Shown here piece after piece: positions 1 through 11,179 of a stretch of 64,000 bases of DNA (its first letter is position 1; every line of letters starts with the position of its first letter). Where the stretch lies: contig SCFE01000005.1 in the NCBI GenBank assembly GCA_004352715.1, positions 3,272,768 through 3,336,767 of the forward strand, in the 5' to 3' direction. The stretch comes from Hofstenia miamia (taxonomy: Eukaryota > Xenacoelomorpha > Acoela). The notes beneath the pieces are model-generated. The model saw only the letters and a program-made list of their open reading frames with translations. It searched no databases and was not told the origin of the DNA. The translations under genes were made by a program, and so were the position numbers.

Positions 1-109
1 TGTGGGAAATTAGATCACATAAATAACACAAAAACTAGTAAAAGTACATGCATGACGTCAGTAAAACACCTCCGGCAATATCCACGGCGTCTCAGGTCAA
101 AGGCCAACC

Positions 110-187
110 CTCTCGACCAATCACAAAAAAGTGGGACGGGCTTCTCCCCACCTCTCGACCAATCAGAAAAAAGTGAGATGGGCGTCA
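110..187. repeat. Tandem 42-bp repeat, two copies, each with a CCAAT box
   Basis: Two head-to-tail copies, beginning at 110 and 152, both start CTCTCGACCAATCA followed by a run of A and a GTGRGAYGGG block. The CCAATCA core fits a CCAAT box and two spaced copies could act in a promoter, but no coding exon can be tied to them because a 1000-N gap follows at 678. The open frames across the block in either strand look fortuitous. The remaining sequence from 188 to 677 shows no gene or repeat that I recognise. Confidence 0.5.
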
Positions 188-677
188 CTCGAAGTAATAC
201 TACTATTAGGTTATGGTTACACATAGACATAATAAAACCTTCATTCAATTTCAACATGCACCAATAACCTGATTACACTGTGATGATACTATACTGTTGC
301 TTAAGGTGAATGCATGGCAATTACATACTATTTAATAGTGAGCTGAGAGATAAGAACTACATTGAGACTGTTATATTTGAATTGAGCTAGACAATAAATT
401 ATGAGACTAATAGGATAGCACCACACATTCAAGTCATGAAATACCTTCCTTTCAGGTAGCACCTCAGCTGGAAGTCATATGAATTGGTCATCCTGGATGT
501 TTTCACTCTAAACAGTTACAAGTTATGTGAATGAATTACCAATGTTTGTTAGATCTATTATTGTTATTTCACTAGAATCATGGCTGCTCTATTAAGGCCT
601 CTTTTGTAACCTTCTGCAGAGTCAATTAGTTCCTTGGTAATGCTGCAATAGTCCCAAGCCACTGATTCTACAATAAA

Positions 678-1677
678 NNNNNNNNNNNNNNNNNNNNNNN
701 NNNNNNNNNNNNNNNNNNNNNNNNNNNNNNNNNNNNNNNNNNNNNNNNNNNNNNNNNNNNNNNNNNNNNNNNNNNNNNNNNNNNNNNNNNNNNNNNNNNN
801 NNNNNNNNNNNNNNNNNNNNNNNNNNNNNNNNNNNNNNNNNNNNNNNNNNNNNNNNNNNNNNNNNNNNNNNNNNNNNNNNNNNNNNNNNNNNNNNNNNNN
901 NNNNNNNNNNNNNNNNNNNNNNNNNNNNNNNNNNNNNNNNNNNNNNNNNNNNNNNNNNNNNNNNNNNNNNNNNNNNNNNNNNNNNNNNNNNNNNNNNNNN
1001 NNNNNNNNNNNNNNNNNNNNNNNNNNNNNNNNNNNNNNNNNNNNNNNNNNNNNNNNNNNNNNNNNNNNNNNNNNNNNNNNNNNNNNNNNNNNNNNNNNNN
1101 NNNNNNNNNNNNNNNNNNNNNNNNNNNNNNNNNNNNNNNNNNNNNNNNNNNNNNNNNNNNNNNNNNNNNNNNNNNNNNNNNNNNNNNNNNNNNNNNNNNN
1201 NNNNNNNNNNNNNNNNNNNNNNNNNNNNNNNNNNNNNNNNNNNNNNNNNNNNNNNNNNNNNNNNNNNNNNNNNNNNNNNNNNNNNNNNNNNNNNNNNNNN
1301 NNNNNNNNNNNNNNNNNNNNNNNNNNNNNNNNNNNNNNNNNNNNNNNNNNNNNNNNNNNNNNNNNNNNNNNNNNNNNNNNNNNNNNNNNNNNNNNNNNNN
1401 NNNNNNNNNNNNNNNNNNNNNNNNNNNNNNNNNNNNNNNNNNNNNNNNNNNNNNNNNNNNNNNNNNNNNNNNNNNNNNNNNNNNNNNNNNNNNNNNNNNN
1501 NNNNNNNNNNNNNNNNNNNNNNNNNNNNNNNNNNNNNNNNNNNNNNNNNNNNNNNNNNNNNNNNNNNNNNNNNNNNNNNNNNNNNNNNNNNNNNNNNNNN
1601 NNNNNNNNNNNNNNNNNNNNNNNNNNNNNNNNNNNNNNNNNNNNNNNNNNNNNNNNNNNNNNNNNNNNNNNNNNNNN
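678..1677. other. Assembly gap of 1000 Ns
   Basis: The round length suggests a gap of unknown true size. Nothing can be said about its content. The sequence at 1678-1779 is short, AT-rich and uninformative and ends in a single N directly before an LTR. Confidence 0.95.
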
Positions 1678-1779
1678 CATTATAAGCAAAGTGTAGAATA
1701 AGTTACATTTTTGTCTTGTCTTAAACACGTATGTGGGTTTTACCACGTACGTTTATTAAATATTATTTTTACTTGGAAN

Positions 1780-2882
1780 TGTAGCATCATCCAAACAAGT
1801 AAAAAGCTGCAAAAACATTGAGCAGAAATGAGAATAAGATTGAAGAAATGATGATTAAGAATATTGTAATAGATCATTTAGATTAATTTAGATTTATTTC
1901 TGTTTTGCAACCAAGAAACAACATGTGTCAAATACAAGATAATAGTATCAGTCAATGATAATACTTTTTGGAAAAATGAGGGGGTGAAATTGCTTCCATT
2001 ATTTTGAGCTGCCAAATTGGCAGATGAAAGTTCAAATTTGAAATCAACAGGTACTTTTCAATATTTACTATAAATAGAAACTAAATTCTGTAAGCAGTAA
2101 GAATTTTATTTGGAAATCTTATTTTGTTTCATTATAATGGTTTAATTATTTATTATGATGTCAAGCTAAACAAGTGGTGTTTAGTAGTGGTCTGGATCAT
2201 GATTGAGAACAATTCAAGGGACTTGGTGCCAGATAACAAAAGTTAGGGATAGGAGTATTTCTCTCATTTAGACGACTAGTGATAACTTAAACCATGTACA
2301 AGAATAAGTAACTTTGTAAAAAGGTTGGATAACCAAAACTTAGGGAATATATTAATGTTGTTTTAGATTCAAATTAATGACCCATAAATCACTGATAAAA
2401 TGACCAAACATGTAGTAATTTATAAATGTAACTTAGGAAGCTGCTCAGTATAAAGATATTTATTAAAACAAATATATTTTGGTAATGGTTACATGTAATA
2501 TTAATTAAGCAGCTAGTAACAAGTCCAGTTGGAAACAAATGAAACACTTTCACATGTCCTGAGTATGCACTGAGCTAGGATAGGGTACACATAAGTTGTA
2601 TTGATGAGAAGAAAAGTGGAACTCAAACAAATGGATCATCAAAAGATTGGTGAAACTTGATGTGGATATCAGCTTCAGCCAGATGCCCATTATCAATCAT
2701 TGGAGAAATTGCTGCATGGCTTCATCACCTAAAAAGTGAGCAGTTAAATCTAGTTATATTAATTAATGGAACTCAAAGCTAAAGCAGTATCTAGTTAAGT
2801 AAATCCCTAACCTCAATACTACAACTAACATTCTGCAGTAACAATAGATAAATAGTAAAGATGCCTTGTAGAGGATGTTGCA
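1780..2882 (+). mobile_element. Solo LTR, copy A of a ~1.1-kb LTR family
   Basis: It begins TGTAGCATCATCC and ends GAGGATGTTGCA, so the ends form a short imperfect inverted repeat (TGYARCATC / GATGYTRCA) that includes the TG...CA rule for LTRs. It shares landmarks in the same order with the copies at 3101, 4083, 40809 and 42742: AAGCTGC near the start, a GCTTCCATTATTTT block, a block around GTGTTTAGTAGTGGT, GATAGGGTACACATAA, and a GCAGATGCCCA block near the end. No internal domain is attached, so this is a solo LTR. No clear target duplication is visible because an N abuts the left end. The family is probably Ty3/gypsy-like, judged only from the nearby integrase at 40.4-42.4 kb. Confidence 0.65.
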
Positions 2883-3100
2883 AACTGACTTGTGATGTGT
2901 TTTAATTGGTGATTTTATATTGATCAGTGGCCACTCCTCATGTATTGGTTCTTCCATTTTCATTTCCTTCCACACATCAACAATGCTTTTTAAGTGTTCA
3001 GGTGTTTGACTCATACTGTAAAATCCTGTACTTTTTGAATTACAGTATAAATAGAGTGAAATTCAATTTGGAAAATGTTTAAAGTAAATTCTTCAGAAAT

Positions 3101-3903
3101 TCTAACATCTTCTATCAGGCATCATTACTATTTTCCTTTTGTTACTGTATAACATTAGTAATAGTTTTGCAGGTAGGGATTTACTTAATTAGATACTGCT
3201 TCAGCTTTGAGTTCTGTTGACACAATATAACTAGATTTAACTCTTCACTATTTAGGTGATGAAGCCATGCTGCAATTTCTCCAATGATTGACAATGGGCA
3301 TCTGCCTGAAGCTGATCTCCACATCCAGTTTCACCAATCCTCCAATGATCCATTTGGTTGAGTTCCACGTCTCAGCTCATCAATACAGTTTATGTGTACC
3401 CTATCCTAGCTCAGTGCAAACTCAAGACATGGCCCAATTCAACTTAGACTCTAATTTGTAAAAGTGTTTCGTTGTTCACAACCTGACTTGTTACTAGCTG
3501 CTTAATTAATATTACATGTAGCCATTACTGAAATATATTGGCTTCAATAAATGCATTAATATTGGGCAGCTTCCTAACCTACATTTATAAATTAATACGT
3601 GTTAGGTCACTTTATTGGTCATTTATGGGTCACTAATTTGGATCTAATACAATATTAATATATTAACTAAGTTTTGGTTATCCAACTGTTTTACAAAGTT
3701 AATTATTTTAATACATGTATTAAGTGATCACAAGTCAGCTAACCAAGAGAAAAACTCCTACACCTAACCCATGTGCACTTTCATGGTCTGGCACAAAGAC
3801 CCTTGAGTCAATCTCGATGATGGATCCAGACCACCACTAAACACCACTCAATTAGCTTGACATTGTATTAAATAATCAAACCATTGTAGTAGAACAAAAT
3901 AAG
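3101..3903 (-). mobile_element. Truncated LTR, copy C, minus orientation
   Basis: This is the reverse complement of the LTR family. It starts TCTAACATCTTC, a mutated terminus, and is cut at a single N at 3904. From about 3174 to 3903 it looks identical to 4156-4884 of copy B, while the first ~70 bp differ at several positions. That pattern fits either gene conversion or, more simply, an assembly join. The 180 bp between the N and copy B (3905-4082) is AT-rich filler with two AAAGTYCAAGGCA words. Confidence 0.6.
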
Positions 3904-4082
3904 NTTCTACAATAAAATGAAGGTTAAAAAGTCCAAGGCACTATGAATTTAACAATAAAAAGTTCAAGGCAAGCTTTAAAGATTTTTGATAAAAATAATG
4001 TCCCATGTTTAGTTATTTAACAGAAATGACGTCATATGTAATGCTAAACTCCAAGGCAGGTTTTAAAGATACCATATGTTTT

Positions 4083-5208
4083 TGTAACATCCTCTACCAG
4101 GCATCCTTACTATTTATTCTTTGTTACTGTATAACACTAGTCATGGTTTTGCGGGTAGGGATTTACTTAATTAGATACTGCTTCAGCTTTGAGTTCTGTT
4201 GACACAATATAACTAGATTTAACTCTTCACTATTTAGGTGATGAAGCCATGCTGCAATTTCTCCAATGATTGACAATGGGCATCTGCCTGAAGCTGATCT
4301 CCACATCCAGTTTCACCAATCCTCCAATGATCCATTTGGTTGAGTTCCACGTCTCAGCTCATCAATACAGTTTATGTGTACCCTATCCTAGCTCAGTGCA
4401 AACTCAAGACATGGCCCAATTCAACTTAGACTCTAATTTGTAAAAGTGTTTCGTTGTTCACAACCTGACTTGTTACTAGCTGCTTAATTAATATTACATG
4501 TAGCCATTACTGAAATATATTGGCTTCAATAAATGCATTAATATTGGGCAGCTTCCTAACCTACATTTATAAATTAATACGTGTTAGGTCACTTTATTGG
4601 TCATTTATGGGTCACTAATTTGGATCTAATACAATATTAATATATTAACTAAGTTTTGGTTATCCAACTGTTTTACAAAGTTAATTATTTTAATACATGT
4701 ATTAAGTGATCACAAGTCAGCTAACCAAGAGAAAAACTCCTACACCTAACCCATGTGCACTTTCATGGTCTGGCACAAAGACCCTTGAGTCAATCTCGAT
4801 GATGGATCCAGACCACCACTAAACACCACTCAATTAGCTTGACATTGTATTAAATAATCAAACCATTGTAGTAGAACAAAATAAGAATTCTGAATAAAAT
4901 TCTTTATCAATTGCTTACAATGTTTAATTCCTATTTATAGCAAATCAAATTTAAACTTCTCGTCTACCAAGATGGCAGCTAAAAATAATGGAAGGAACTT
5001 CGCCCCCTTGTTTTGCCAAAAAGTGTTATTATTGACTTATACTAATTTCTTATTTTTGACATATATTGTTTCTTGGTTGCATAATACAAATGAATCTAAA
5101 TGAATCTAATTGATCTAAATACAATATTTCTAATCATCATTTCTTCAACCTTATTTTCATCTTCGTTCAATGTTTGCAGCTTTTTAGATTTATTTGGATG
5201 ATGCTACA
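4083..5208 (-). mobile_element. Full-length LTR, copy B, minus orientation
   Basis: On the plus strand it begins TGTAACATCCTC and ends GGATGATGCTACA, matching both ends of copy A in reverse complement, and it carries the same internal landmarks in inverted order. It is flanked by TTTT on each side, which could be a 4-bp target duplication but is weak in AT-rich DNA. No gag or pol is attached. Confidence 0.65.
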
Positions 5209-6835
5209 TTTTGCTTTTAAATTCAGAATGTAAGATGAATGATATGGGCTTGTGTTAAAAAGATTTTTCATTTAAAAGATCAATTTGTGACTAAACAACT
5301 CTCTGATCTTGAAGCTAGTTAAAAATCAGAGCAAATTGGGCTAATTATTTTCAAATGCATCTCCACAAATAATAACTAGGTGCATAATATACTTTTTCCA
5401 TATTTTGTTTTCACTGGATATGTATATTACATTTCTGCTTTTCATTATTTATATTCAATGATGTTTCTTAAAACTCTTAGCAACTTGTCTTCTAATTGCT
5501 ATGTGCTTGTATTTTTTTCATGTTAATAATCCACTACTAACTAACTTTGTTTACACATTTACAAACATTTTACATGTTTAGAAAGACTAATTCAACATGG
5601 AAGCACAAGTAATTTTGGATGGATGAATTAATGAATTAGTATTATGGATACATCAGCTTACAATTTAGTGAATAATCTGGATAACAAGTTTGGGCGTCAC
5701 GATTTCCCATGTCAACTATGAAAATAAGTGGTGATACCTCTGTGAAAATTTACTAGATGCAGTGAAGCTCTCCACAGAAACTCATTCTGCACAAAAAAAG
5801 CTAATAGACAATGTGTTTTACTTCATTTGTGTGTAATGCTTAAGCATGGTGAATATTTTTCCATTTATTATTTGGATATTGGTAAACCAAACTCACTTTT
5901 TTCATGTATATCAGACATTTCAATTTTTTATTGATTTATCAATGGTATTTTTCATGTTTGTTATTAAGTTTGGCGGATATTTCTATTTTGTTATTGAAAA
6001 TGTACATTTTCATGTAACTATAGTATTTAAGTTTAGCAAAATATTTCTCCACTTTGTATTTGGATATTACAAAAAAACAATCTTCACCTCTATCAATTAA
6101 ACATTGTTACAACAAACAAGTCTTAAGAACTTCATCTCAATGGAGTCATTGTGTAATGTAGGCTTTTACATTTAGTAGTATTATATACAATTGCTAAAGC
6201 AATTGCTGGTTTTTACCTCTTGCATACTATATCTTTGATTAAAATTAATACATGTTGAAATATACATTTATACAAAATATAAAATTTTATACCCAAGTTT
6301 TGGCTTTTACATCTATGAATTATTTTCCTTAATACAACTGTTGCATAATTAAAAACATTGTTACAATGAGCATGTCATTACTATATTAACAGAAGCAAAT
6401 ACGTCATTTTGCCAAAAAATAAAAACTTCATCAAAAAATTTATTTTAACTCTGTCTAAATGTTTCTTGTCATCAATTATATCACTTTGCCAAAATCCTGA
6501 AAAACAAAAATAAGAACTTGGTTGAAAAATTAAATCAAATTTTTGAATTCAGTTGAAGCATCTTCTAGTTACAGTATTCATGAAATAAATTGGTATAGTG
6601 CATTAGTAATTAGTGTGTATGAAGAATTCTTTTTAGAAAACTATCTTAATGTTACTTGATTATCCAAATTATTGTAATATTTTTCTATAAAATAAACACT
6701 TTCAGTCAAATTCATTAATACATTCATTAATAGAGACAAACATTTCAAAGATATACATTATAATGGTGGATAATAGAAACAATAACATTGCACTAAGGGG
6801 AAAACTACATGAAGGGATTTGAAAGTTATATATAG
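5209..6835. other. AT-rich intergenic sequence, no gene recognised
   Basis: The stretch is AT-rich with frequent stops. An 84-codon open frame at 5846-6100 (plus) is dominated by Phe, Ile and Val from poly-T runs and has no domain character. It lies downstream of the receptor's last exon on the minus strand, so part of 6500-6835 may be that gene's 3' untranslated region. Confidence 0.5.
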
Positions 6836-7007
6836 TTATTCTTTAGCACATTTCTTCCTGCAAATAAAAATTGCATAGAGCTTTTCTCGAAAATCTTTGA
6901 AAAGTGCAACATAAAGCAATGGATTAACAATGCTAATTGCAAGGAACATCAATTCAGCTGTCCGGTGAAAGTACATGTCCACTTGAGAAAATTTATAGGA
7001 ATAAGAC
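6836..7007 (-). CDS. Terminal exon (TM7 and helix 8) of a rhodopsin-type GPCR
   Basis: This 172-bp exon encodes 57 codons on the minus strand, ending in TAA at 6836-6838. It carries the seventh transmembrane helix with an NPLLY motif (the conserved NPxxY), followed by FKDFREKLYAIFICRKKC, which looks like helix 8 with possible palmitoylated cysteines. An acceptor (TTCTTTGTAG before G7007) precedes it. The exon enters in phase 2, which fits the donor at 13590/13589 of the upstream TM1-TM6 exon: the joined codon is Trp and the frame then reads straight into TM7. I infer that both belong to one receptor gene with a ~6.6-kb intron. The ligand is unknown. NPxxY and helix 8 are family knowledge; the exon pairing is inference. 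Confidence 0.8.
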
Positions 7008-7128
7008 CTACAAAGAATATATAAATATCAAATATACAAATTGTTAAAATGGATAAAGTAAACATTTCCATTAAATGGGAAAACATAAAAACTCCTTTGG
7101 TGAAAACTACTCTGTAGGAAATCCAAAA

Positions 7129-7593
7129 ATTCTTGACAAGATTTTAATGTTAACATTTTCACAAAAAACATGAAATCTCTATTAATATTTTGTGCAATGA
7201 GTTTTGTAATCCTAGACATTACATAATGAGAAAAATCATTATATAAATATCAATTTTTATATTAAGCAATTGCCTATGTATGATAAAACAAGATAATTTG
7301 GAAACTCTTTCATTCATATTGTTTGAAAAAATATACACAAGGTGATTCATNNNNNNNNNNNNNNNNNNNNNATTCTTGACAAGATTTTAATGTTAACATT
7401 TTCACAAAAAACATGAAATCTCTATTAATATTTTGTGCAATGAGTTTTGTAATCCTAGACATTACATAATGAGAAAAATCATTATATAAATATCAATTTT
7501 TATATTAAGCAATTGCCTATGTATGATAAAACAAGATAATTTGGAAACTCTTTCATTCATATTGTTTGAAAAAATATACACAAGGTGATTCAT
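7129..7593. repeat. Identical 222-bp blocks flanking a 21-N gap
   Basis: The sequence from 7129 to 7350 is repeated at 7372-7593 on the other side of Ns 7351-7371. Identical flanks around a tiny gap are typical of unmerged overlapping contig ends, so the duplication is probably not real. The small open frame at 7028-7219 (minus) overlaps it and has no recognisable domain. Confidence 0.8.
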
Positions 7594-8059
7594 TGAATGT
7601 CATCAAAAATATATCCTTTTTAATCACAATTGAGACCTACAATAAACACTGTCTGCAGTGTCATCAAAACAAATTTTCACTTGGGGAGGAGAGCATGGTA
7701 CATATAGTGCCTAACATATTATCTAACTAAGAGTACTTTTACTGCTTAAGTTACAAAGCATAGGGAGTTTTTTTCTGAAATTTCAACTGAGGTCATTCAT
7801 GTGCAATATTGTTACTTCACCTTTCAGTGTGTAAATTTATTTAGTTTACATTATCACTTAAACCATTTCTAGTGTTGCTAACCATGGGCAGAAAGTGTGT
7901 GGCAACTTTTTATGAAATATGATTATTATTTCAATATAAACCAAGATAATTTGACTTAGTTTTCATTCCCAATGGATGAATACACAAAAAAAGCTTTATC
8001 TCGACGGGATTTTGAGCCAACTAAGCATTTTATTTTATGAGAACTCTAAATCGAGGTTC

Positions 8060-8350
8060 CATCCTCTTCATATTCCTAGACGTCTTACTCTTGATAATGA
8101 AACTTTACCATTCTTAGACTCTTTCCAATCCTGGTTAACTGCATAGCAGAATCATAATTGCCTGGTTTTACAAATCAAACATTTGCTGCAATTCCAACTA
8201 GAAATGATATATAATTTTTGTGTGTCATGATCTATTTAACACTTGCAGCAAAAAAATCTTGAAAATCATTTTGGTAAGTATTGTCAAATGAGTGAAGAAA
8301 GATTTCTCATTGGCCTTGCAAGAAGTAGAACGAATTTTGAAACTAAGATT
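8060..8350 (+). pseudogene. P-element/THAP9-like transposase fragment, plus strand
   Basis: Two frames carry pieces that resemble the C-terminal half of P-element-like transposases. The first reads FLDSFQSWL then, after a frameshift, GFTNQTFAAIP, like the LTxQTFxAL block; later comes LENHFGKYCQMS, like the LExxFGxYRQLSG block. Several stops interrupt it. It lies on the strand opposite to the larger P-like remnant at 8.7-11.1 kb and converges on it, so the two are separate insertions or an inverted rearrangement. The assignment rests on short motifs recalled from the family. Confidence 0.55.
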
Positions 8351-8720
8351 TTTTGAAAAACCAGTAATATTAAAAAGATTATTGAACCCTACTCCTCTAC
8401 TGTTACAATTCTGCTTTCAACCTAGATCATGGCCGTCTATATATTAACGACAAGGGCATTCCCAGTGAGGCCCCAAATGAGGAGGCCATTATAGTTGCCT
8501 GCATAAAACAACATTTTTTAATAAATTGTATTTAAAACATAATTATCAGCAACTAAAATTGATATGAAAAACAATTTAACATCGCTTGGCATATTTGCTT
8601 TGCTTGAAATCAACTACATTATCAATCCAGACTGTATCCTTATATATGCACTGTTCATTATTAAAAAATATGTTGAGACAAGTCATAAGCATTGTACTAG
8701 TTGCGGATATGTTGCGAGCT

Positions 8721-11118
8721 TCACATGAAATTTGAGACAATGTAAGAACCTGCATAAGTAGCTTTCATAAAAACACGAATATTGCAAATGTTAGATTTTT
8801 GCTGAAATATGTAGTCCATGTTATTAATAAGTTTGACAAAAACGTCATTAACTGCAGAACTCAACGCAGGGGATGGTAATGTAAGTCCACCATGAGACAT
8901 TTCAGAGATATATGTATTTGTTGAGAATGCTGAACCACAGTATACATGACAATCACGGCAATATGAAAACTTGCGAGCAACATATCCAGCAACATACTCT
9001 GCAATGTTGGAGGCAATATCGTCAAGTTCACTGTCTTCTTCTAATGTCATTCCAGAAGTAAATTCTTCTATAGCTTCAGGATGCTAGATATAATTTTTCT
9101 CTAAGACGTTTCAGTGCAGTCATAACAAAGTGTTCTAGTATTGCTCACATTTTTAAAATCTTATTGCTTTGTATAATTCGTAGAATGCTAACAGGAAACG
9201 GCCTCCAGATAACTGTCTCAATTTACCAAATTATCGGCAATGGGGTCCGACTGTAATCTACGTAGCGTATTCCTCACTAAGAAGTTCCTCTGAATGATTA
9301 GCAACAGCTTGAGATGTTAAGGATATTGCACTGACAGTTTGATGTGAAAAACCATATCCTCTGCTTTCTATTCATCAATCCAAATTGAAAACTTTCTTAG
9401 GAAGTAAATTTTACTATCACCAGGTCTAATTCCATGAGCCAGTTGGTTTGGATGACTAATCGAATTGCCATTCATAATGTTCCACCAGATGTAGAAAAGT
9501 TTTATAAATTTCCTAGTAGAATGAGCGACAGTGTCATCAGGTAAACACTGTTGTAAGGCGACAGCCATTGAGATATCGAAAATAGCAGCAGCCAAAGGCA
9601 CGTTTTGTTTCTTGTTTGAAGGATGAAGAGCTCTGTACGTCAGTTTGTGAACTTTTTCAGAACAGATTATGCTTCCATTTCATAAATAGTAAAAAGTTTG
9701 CTCCAAGATTTGAGCACATTCTTGGAAAAATTAACATTCCAAATATCAACAGAGATGCTGAGTAGGAATTAAAAATTGAGCTCTTACAGTTCAGCCAATT
9801 GTTTTGAACACTCTTGATCTGATGCACTGAAACATAGAACACATGAAAACTATGACTGTGTAGATATGAGCATTGGTATTGCTAGGGTTGAAATCATTGC
9901 TCTGTTGCCGCAAAAGTTGAAAGAGTTTGACATTGCTACTATGATCATCGGACACGATGCTGTGTACTCGAATTCCTGATTCACGCAGATTGTCAAGAAT
10001 AGGTAAAATATTTTGCTCAGTTCCATCTGCATCGAGTGATACAAGGGGCTTTGTCTTTATGCAAATTGGCTTCCCATGTTTATTGGAACCAACAAAAATC
10101 CAAGTATGCTTTTGCGTGATCTGTCAGACGACATGCTGAGAATTGTTTACCATCGAAGTGTAGGTCAGCTTGAAGATACATTTCATCTAGAACAATTGTA
10201 CAATCCTTGCTAATTTTATCAGCACTTGCTAATTCTGCTATCAACACATTACTGTTTATATCGCCTGAAACAATCTTTCTTAGCATGCATACATGAGGAA
10301 GAGAGAGCCATTTCTGCAGGAAGGTATAATCTGGTAGTGACGTATAACGGAGCTGAAGGGTGAACTTGATCACTTCTGCCAAATAAGGAATTTTCTTCTT
10401 TTGTATCTGTGCTGTAATATCTCATCAAAAACATGGAAACTATAGTTCTCATTCTCATCTTTGTAATTGAAAACATATGTAAATACCTCTGACACTTGCA
10501 AAAAAACGCGTAAGCTTACATCTAGATGCAGATTGCAACCATTTTGGCAAAGGCACCACATATGCCAAGAGATACTTTCATTGTATCGTAGATCATTGCA
10601 GAATGCGATATGACTGCAATTTGCAACGAATCTATTCAATAGGCAGAGCAAAACCAATCAGTATTAACGATCGTAAAATCTTCTTGAACTTCTTTACTAA
10701 TTCATCGTTGAAGTTGGGCAAATGAGGCAATGCGATCATGTTCGAGAAAGTCTTTATATTCGTCTGGTAAAATACCTCTTTTGGCAGGTGGCTTGCAGGA
10801 TTTCGCAAGAGATCATAATTCACATGAAGATGGAAAATCAAACTTTAGTGGTATTTGATGATTTACCCCAGTCCAAAATTTTCCTCTCTGATGAACCAAC
10901 CTTGCAAACGTCTTCCTTATTAAAATGTTTTTTGCACACAAACGAATTTGAAGTGATTGTATAGTCACTACGTCGAATTGCAGTTAACCATTTCATTCGT
11001 AATTCTTTCTGGGATTCTTTCGTAAAGGAAAACATTGCGAAGCATTCTCCAGATTTGTACCCACTCTTGAATTCATTCACACAACACTTTTTCACTATTG
11101 CATTATTGATTGATACTA
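8721..11118 (-). pseudogene. P-element/THAP9-like transposase, degenerate
   Basis: Read on the minus strand, the remnant follows the order of THAP9/P-element transposases. At 11090-10950 there is a THAP zinc-finger domain: KKCCVN, SGYKSGE, FSF, then VCKKHF. The second zinc Cys of the first pair appears to be Phe (CCVNEF). Next come PKEVFYQTNIKTFSNM (about 10790-10740), then LRYTSLPDYTFLQKWLSLP and IVLDEMYLQ (about 10350-10170), the latter matching the block that holds the first catalytic Asp in P transposase. Then LVSLDADGT, VHSIVSDDHSSN and, near 8990-8720, YVAGYVARKF with a CxxC and a GGLTLPSPAL block typical of the C-terminus. Many frameshifts and stops separate the pieces, so it is dead. 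It sits inside the inferred receptor intron. No terminal repeats were identified. Confidence 0.8.
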
Positions 11119-11179
11119 AAATACAAAAGCAGTTAAGATACTGACAGCACAGTAATACAGAACGACAATAATGCAAAAT

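Noticed and set aside
622-1746. Long minus-strand open frame across the first gap
   Set aside because: Its body is entirely Ns. Only about 40 real codons flank the gap and they have no coding character.
2763-3014. 83-codon minus-strand frame starting MSQTPEHLKSIVDVW
   Set aside because: The first 40 codons look protein-like, but the frame runs into LTR copy A, has no known motif and no splice signals I can trust.
4005-4202. 65-codon plus-strand frame inside LTR copy B
   Set aside because: It reads through LTR sequence, and a similar frame occurs in reverse at copy A, so it is a by-product of the repeat.
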